Assembly (NCBI GenBank): GCA_009663005.1
Contig: VIGQ01001386.1
Location: 25,001-46,100 of the forward strand
Direction of reading: 5' to 3'
DNA length: 21,100 nucleotides
DNA from: Actinidia chinensis
Lineage: Eukaryota > Streptophyta > Magnoliopsida > Ericales > Actinidiaceae
Position 1 is the stretch's first letter; each line of letters starts with the position of its first letter. Made by a program: the position numbers and the translations under genes. The notes beneath the pieces were generated by a model. The model was not told the DNA's origin. It saw only the letters and a program-made list of their open reading frames with translations, and did no database searches. Of the stretch, positions 18,793-21,100 are shown in pieces.

Positions 18793-18808
18793 TTCTCCCC
18801 TCCTTTAT
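18793..18808 (-). promoter_or_regulatory. Element B polypurine tract
   Basis: The minus strand reads TATAAAGGAGGGGAGAA directly before TGTAATGCCCC. The preceding TTTGATGACAAACTT context is the standard 3' end of plant chromoviruses. Confidence 0.85.
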
Positions 18809-19110
18809 AAAGTTTGTCATCAAACTTGCTAACGGCATCACGGCTTCTATTGCGCAACTCTGATAAACTCTTCGTTCTATATAGGTCTAAATTTGTGATA
18901 GAAACGAATTCTAATGGGGTTTTAACACGTGTGTGACTGCCTCACTGCCTCTCAGTTGGGAAGCTTAAAACAGGGTAACCGATTTTTTAACTATCCAAGG
19001 CAATTTGGCCCCTACACGAACACTAGGCGTGTTGGACTTCCTAAAATGGTGCGTGGATACAAAAGAAGTATTGATAATGGAAGAGGACTAACATACCTCA
19101 ATTTGGTGAA
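18809..19110 (-). other. Element B post-chromodomain tail
   Basis: This segment between the chromodomain remnant and the PPT is collinear with element A's tail at 16350-16666. No protein similarity is seen on the minus strand apart from the short KFDDKLYKGGE reading next to the PPT (about 18830-18798). A plus-strand frame at 18929-19210 is antisense. Confidence 0.5.
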
Positions 19111-19480
19111 CGTTCATTCAATAGAGATGGTTACCGTTTCTCTAATTTCATCTTCTCGTTCCCAAGTAGATTCTTCATATGGTGATTTCCGCCATACAAC
19201 TCGCAACTAACGGAAAAATAATTTGTTTCTAAGCACTAGTCACGACGATCAACGATCTCAATCGCGGTGATTCAACATAGCTTAAATATTCCTTACATCC
19301 AAAGTGGTAATGATTAATCATCCACTGAGCGGGATCATGTATCATATTTCCGTAGAATCGATACGTGAAAAACGTCAGGCTAATGTGAAAGTTCGGGGGA
19401 AGGCTAATGCGATAAGCAACGGTGCCAATCGTTGAAGAATTTCGAAATGGCCCTTATGTATCTTGGCTTCAACTTCAATT
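19111..19480 (-). pseudogene. Chromovirus integrase C-terminus and chromodomain remnant
   Basis: A GPF/Y-module remnant lies at about 19460-19395: HFEIL in one frame and GTVAYRI in another, where GPFEILERIGTVAYRLALP is usual. Near the end, VVWRKSPYEESTWEREDEIRE (two joined blocks within about 19195-19130) fits the W-R-EE-TWE-E-E part of a chromodomain. In intact elements this domain guides integration to chosen chromatin. The intervening 19200-19390 is scrambled by indels. The upstream aromatic cage residues of the chromodomain cannot be read. Confidence 0.65.
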
Positions 19481-20400
19481 CCTCTCTTACCAAAAAACGA
19501 ATTATCCCTTGAGAAGGAGTGGATATTTTCAAAAAACGTGGGTCTCCCTTCTCCAAACTATAAATCTCGTCTCATAACACATATTGCATAGAGCTGTTGG
19601 GACTATGTACGTTTGAAGTCTCTGTGGAATTACCTTGATCTTATCGGTCGTCAGTAACAATTTTCGGCGGTCCTTAACATGTGTCGTTCTCCAACTTTGG
19701 TCCAACATATGGGTGACCACATTTTCTCCCGTAAAGTGCTTTATACGGTGCCATTAATACTTGCGTGAAAACTGGTGTGTAAGCAAATTCTAAAAGTGGT
19801 AGTGCATTTTTCAATTTCTTTGAAAATCGAGTCACATAGCCGTAACATATCTTCTAGTATGGATAGTTATATCTGAATGTCCGTACGCCTGTGGGATGGA
19901 AGGCCAGTTGCTTAAAACTTAGGCTCGTGCTAGAGCTCGTTTGCCAAGGCTTTTCAAAACGTAGACATAAACCTCGGATCTCAATCTGAAATGATTAGAA
20001 ACTGGGTTATGTGAAGTGGAATATCTCTGCTAGGGAAAGGTTTGCGTATTTCGACAAGGAACTATGAGTCTTCACTGGAAAGAAATGTGCGACTTAGTAG
20101 ACGATCTACAATAACCCAATTGGCATTACAAACTCTGGAGTTAGTTCGGTAGTCCACTACAAAATCCATCGTGATTGTGCTCCCATTTCCATTCGGTATT
20201 GGTCGCGATGCAGTAATCCTGCGGCCTTTGATGTTTTGCCTTGAGCTTGTTGAAATGACAAACATGTGCGACACCAAATTCTTGATTTTCCTTCTTCATT
20301 CAGGCCACCAAAATATTCTTCAGTCTCTATACATCTTTGTTTCCTCCTGATCTGCATCGCGAAATGGGTATGGGCGGCTTCCTCTAAAACTTGTACATTG
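19481..20400 (-). pseudogene. Chromovirus integrase core remnant
   Basis: The zinc-binding region survives as EEAAH (about 20380) and CRTCLSFQQ (about 20275-20250), followed by an AGLL block (about 20215). The catalytic core begins MDFVV (20178-20164), with the first Asp, then WVIVDRL (about 20120-20100). The second catalytic Asp lies in ISD at about 19990-19984, followed by a stop and DPRF. LEFAYTP (about 19790), MAPYKALYGRKCGHP (about 19760-19710) and KIKVIPQRLQT (about 19645-19612) follow. The region carrying the catalytic Glu (FHPTG, about 19900) is damaged. Several frames are used. An overlapping antisense plus-strand frame at 20266-20544 was not counted. Confidence 0.85.
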
Positions 20401-21100
20401 ACTTCGGGGTTTATGTTTGGAACACTAAGCGGCCTTGAACCTAAGGGCCCTGTCTTTAAAGTAAAATCCGGCTTTGAATTACTAACACTCTCAATAAACT
20501 TCCACAGATGGACTCTGGTTTCGTCGCTCTTACAATTTCTATAAAGGTCGGTTCGTTGGCCGCGATCATAGTAGTAAGCATTAGATAGTGTCCGGTGCCA
20601 AACTACTTCGATCTTGGCTCTCTCTAAAATTCATCGAGGAAGGGTACTGGGACGTAACTAGATATGCTAGATTGACTTGTTCAAACTTTTCGGCTTCTTA
20701 AGCATCGGCTACAACGTTGGCTTTTTCCTGGGTGCATTATGATAAGAATATCATAATCTTTTATCAAACTCCAGCGATCGTCTCTGTCTGCAGTTAGTTC
20801 TTTCGGGATACACAAGTATTTAGTTCAAGCCTTATGATCAGTGAAAAATCACAGTGTGACTTCCATAAAAAGTAATGACGTCAAATCTTCAACGTGAATA
20901 ACCACTGTGGTTAACTCTAATCAGGAGCGGATAATCTTCTCATTGCGGTCTCAATTGTCTGAGGCATAGGCAATCACGTTCCATGTTGCATTAGAACGCA
21001 TCAACCTCGATGTGAAGGCATCGGCTTTGTAATCGTGAAACCATCAGTTCCGGAGGAAGGCAAAGAGTAAAATGTGTTTGCGAAGACTAATCGTTCTTTC
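20401..21100 (-). pseudogene. Chromovirus RNase H and linker remnant
   Basis: From the right edge leftward, readable blocks are WNVIAYAS (about 20985-20960), a TDHKA-like segment (about 20850-20835), PKELT, WSLIKDYDI (about 20780-20750), HPGK (about 20735) and NVVADA (about 20720-20700) followed by a stop, then a serine/leucine-rich linker leading to integrase at about 20400. These match the Ty3/gypsy RNase H and the NVVADALSRK boundary. The RT that should precede it lies outside the window. Blocks are in different frames, so it is inactive as sequenced. Confidence 0.8.

Larger units (their letters stand above)
16667..21100 (-). mobile_element. Element B: Tekay/Del-like chromovirus (Ty3/gypsy), right side outside the window
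   Basis: The 3' LTR, PPT, chromodomain remnant, integrase and RNase H lie in this order from left to right, so transcription runs leftward. RT, protease, gag and the 5' LTR would lie beyond 21100. The TGTAATGCCCC LTR start, long LTR, integrase wording and C-terminal chromodomain-like tail fit the Tekay/Del chromovirus clade. Stops and frameshifts are frequent. Confidence 0.8.

Overview
This is plant nuclear DNA with no intact gene. It is AT-rich repeat sequence made almost entirely of decayed LTR retrotransposons. The element types are a Sirevirus (Ty1/copia), Tekay/Del-type chromoviruses (Ty3/gypsy), another Ty1/copia remnant and a scrap of an endogenous plant pararetrovirus. Together they point to a flowering plant. 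I cannot name the species.

Bases 1-4178 are old repeat-rich flank. They hold a Caulimoviridae-like RT/RNase H fragment (about 265-456, plus strand), two foldback MITE-like structures with similar arm sequence (879-995 and 2497-2642), a possible terminal exon of an unrecognised gene on the minus strand (1503-1743), a tRNA-like/SINE-like stretch (about 2785-2890), and the 3' end of a plus-strand Ty1/copia pol followed by what may be the start of its 3' LTR (about 3114-4178).

Bases 4179-21100 are three nested minus-strand retrotransposons. Element A is a chromovirus. Its 3' LTR begins at 4179, is split after 5416, resumes at 15614 and ends at 16339. A short piece of its internal 3' end follows (16340-16666). 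Element C is a complete but degenerate 10.2-kb Sirevirus (5417-15608) inside A's LTR, bounded by a perfect 5-bp target-site duplication, CAAAC (5412-5416 and 15609-15613). Its LTRs are 5417-6901 and 14149-15608. A PBS complementary to initiator Met-tRNA, gag, a CCHC knuckle, protease, integrase, RT, RNase H, a 2.4-kb env-like region and polypurine tracts can all be placed, but all are broken by stops and frameshifts. Element B is a second chromovirus of a family related to A, inserted into A's internal tail. Its 3' LTR is 16667-18792, and its chromodomain remnant, integrase and RNase H run rightward out of the window.

The inferred order is: host flank, then A, then B and C independently into A. 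The most unusual structures are a roughly 50-bp tandem array in the U3 of both Sirevirus LTRs just upstream of the TATA box, the PPT-rich 3' region, and clusters of GTTCGAAC-type palindromes in the chromovirus LTRs. The two Sirevirus LTRs differ largely by small indels, so some frameshifts could be assembly error. I did not find a novel gene system.
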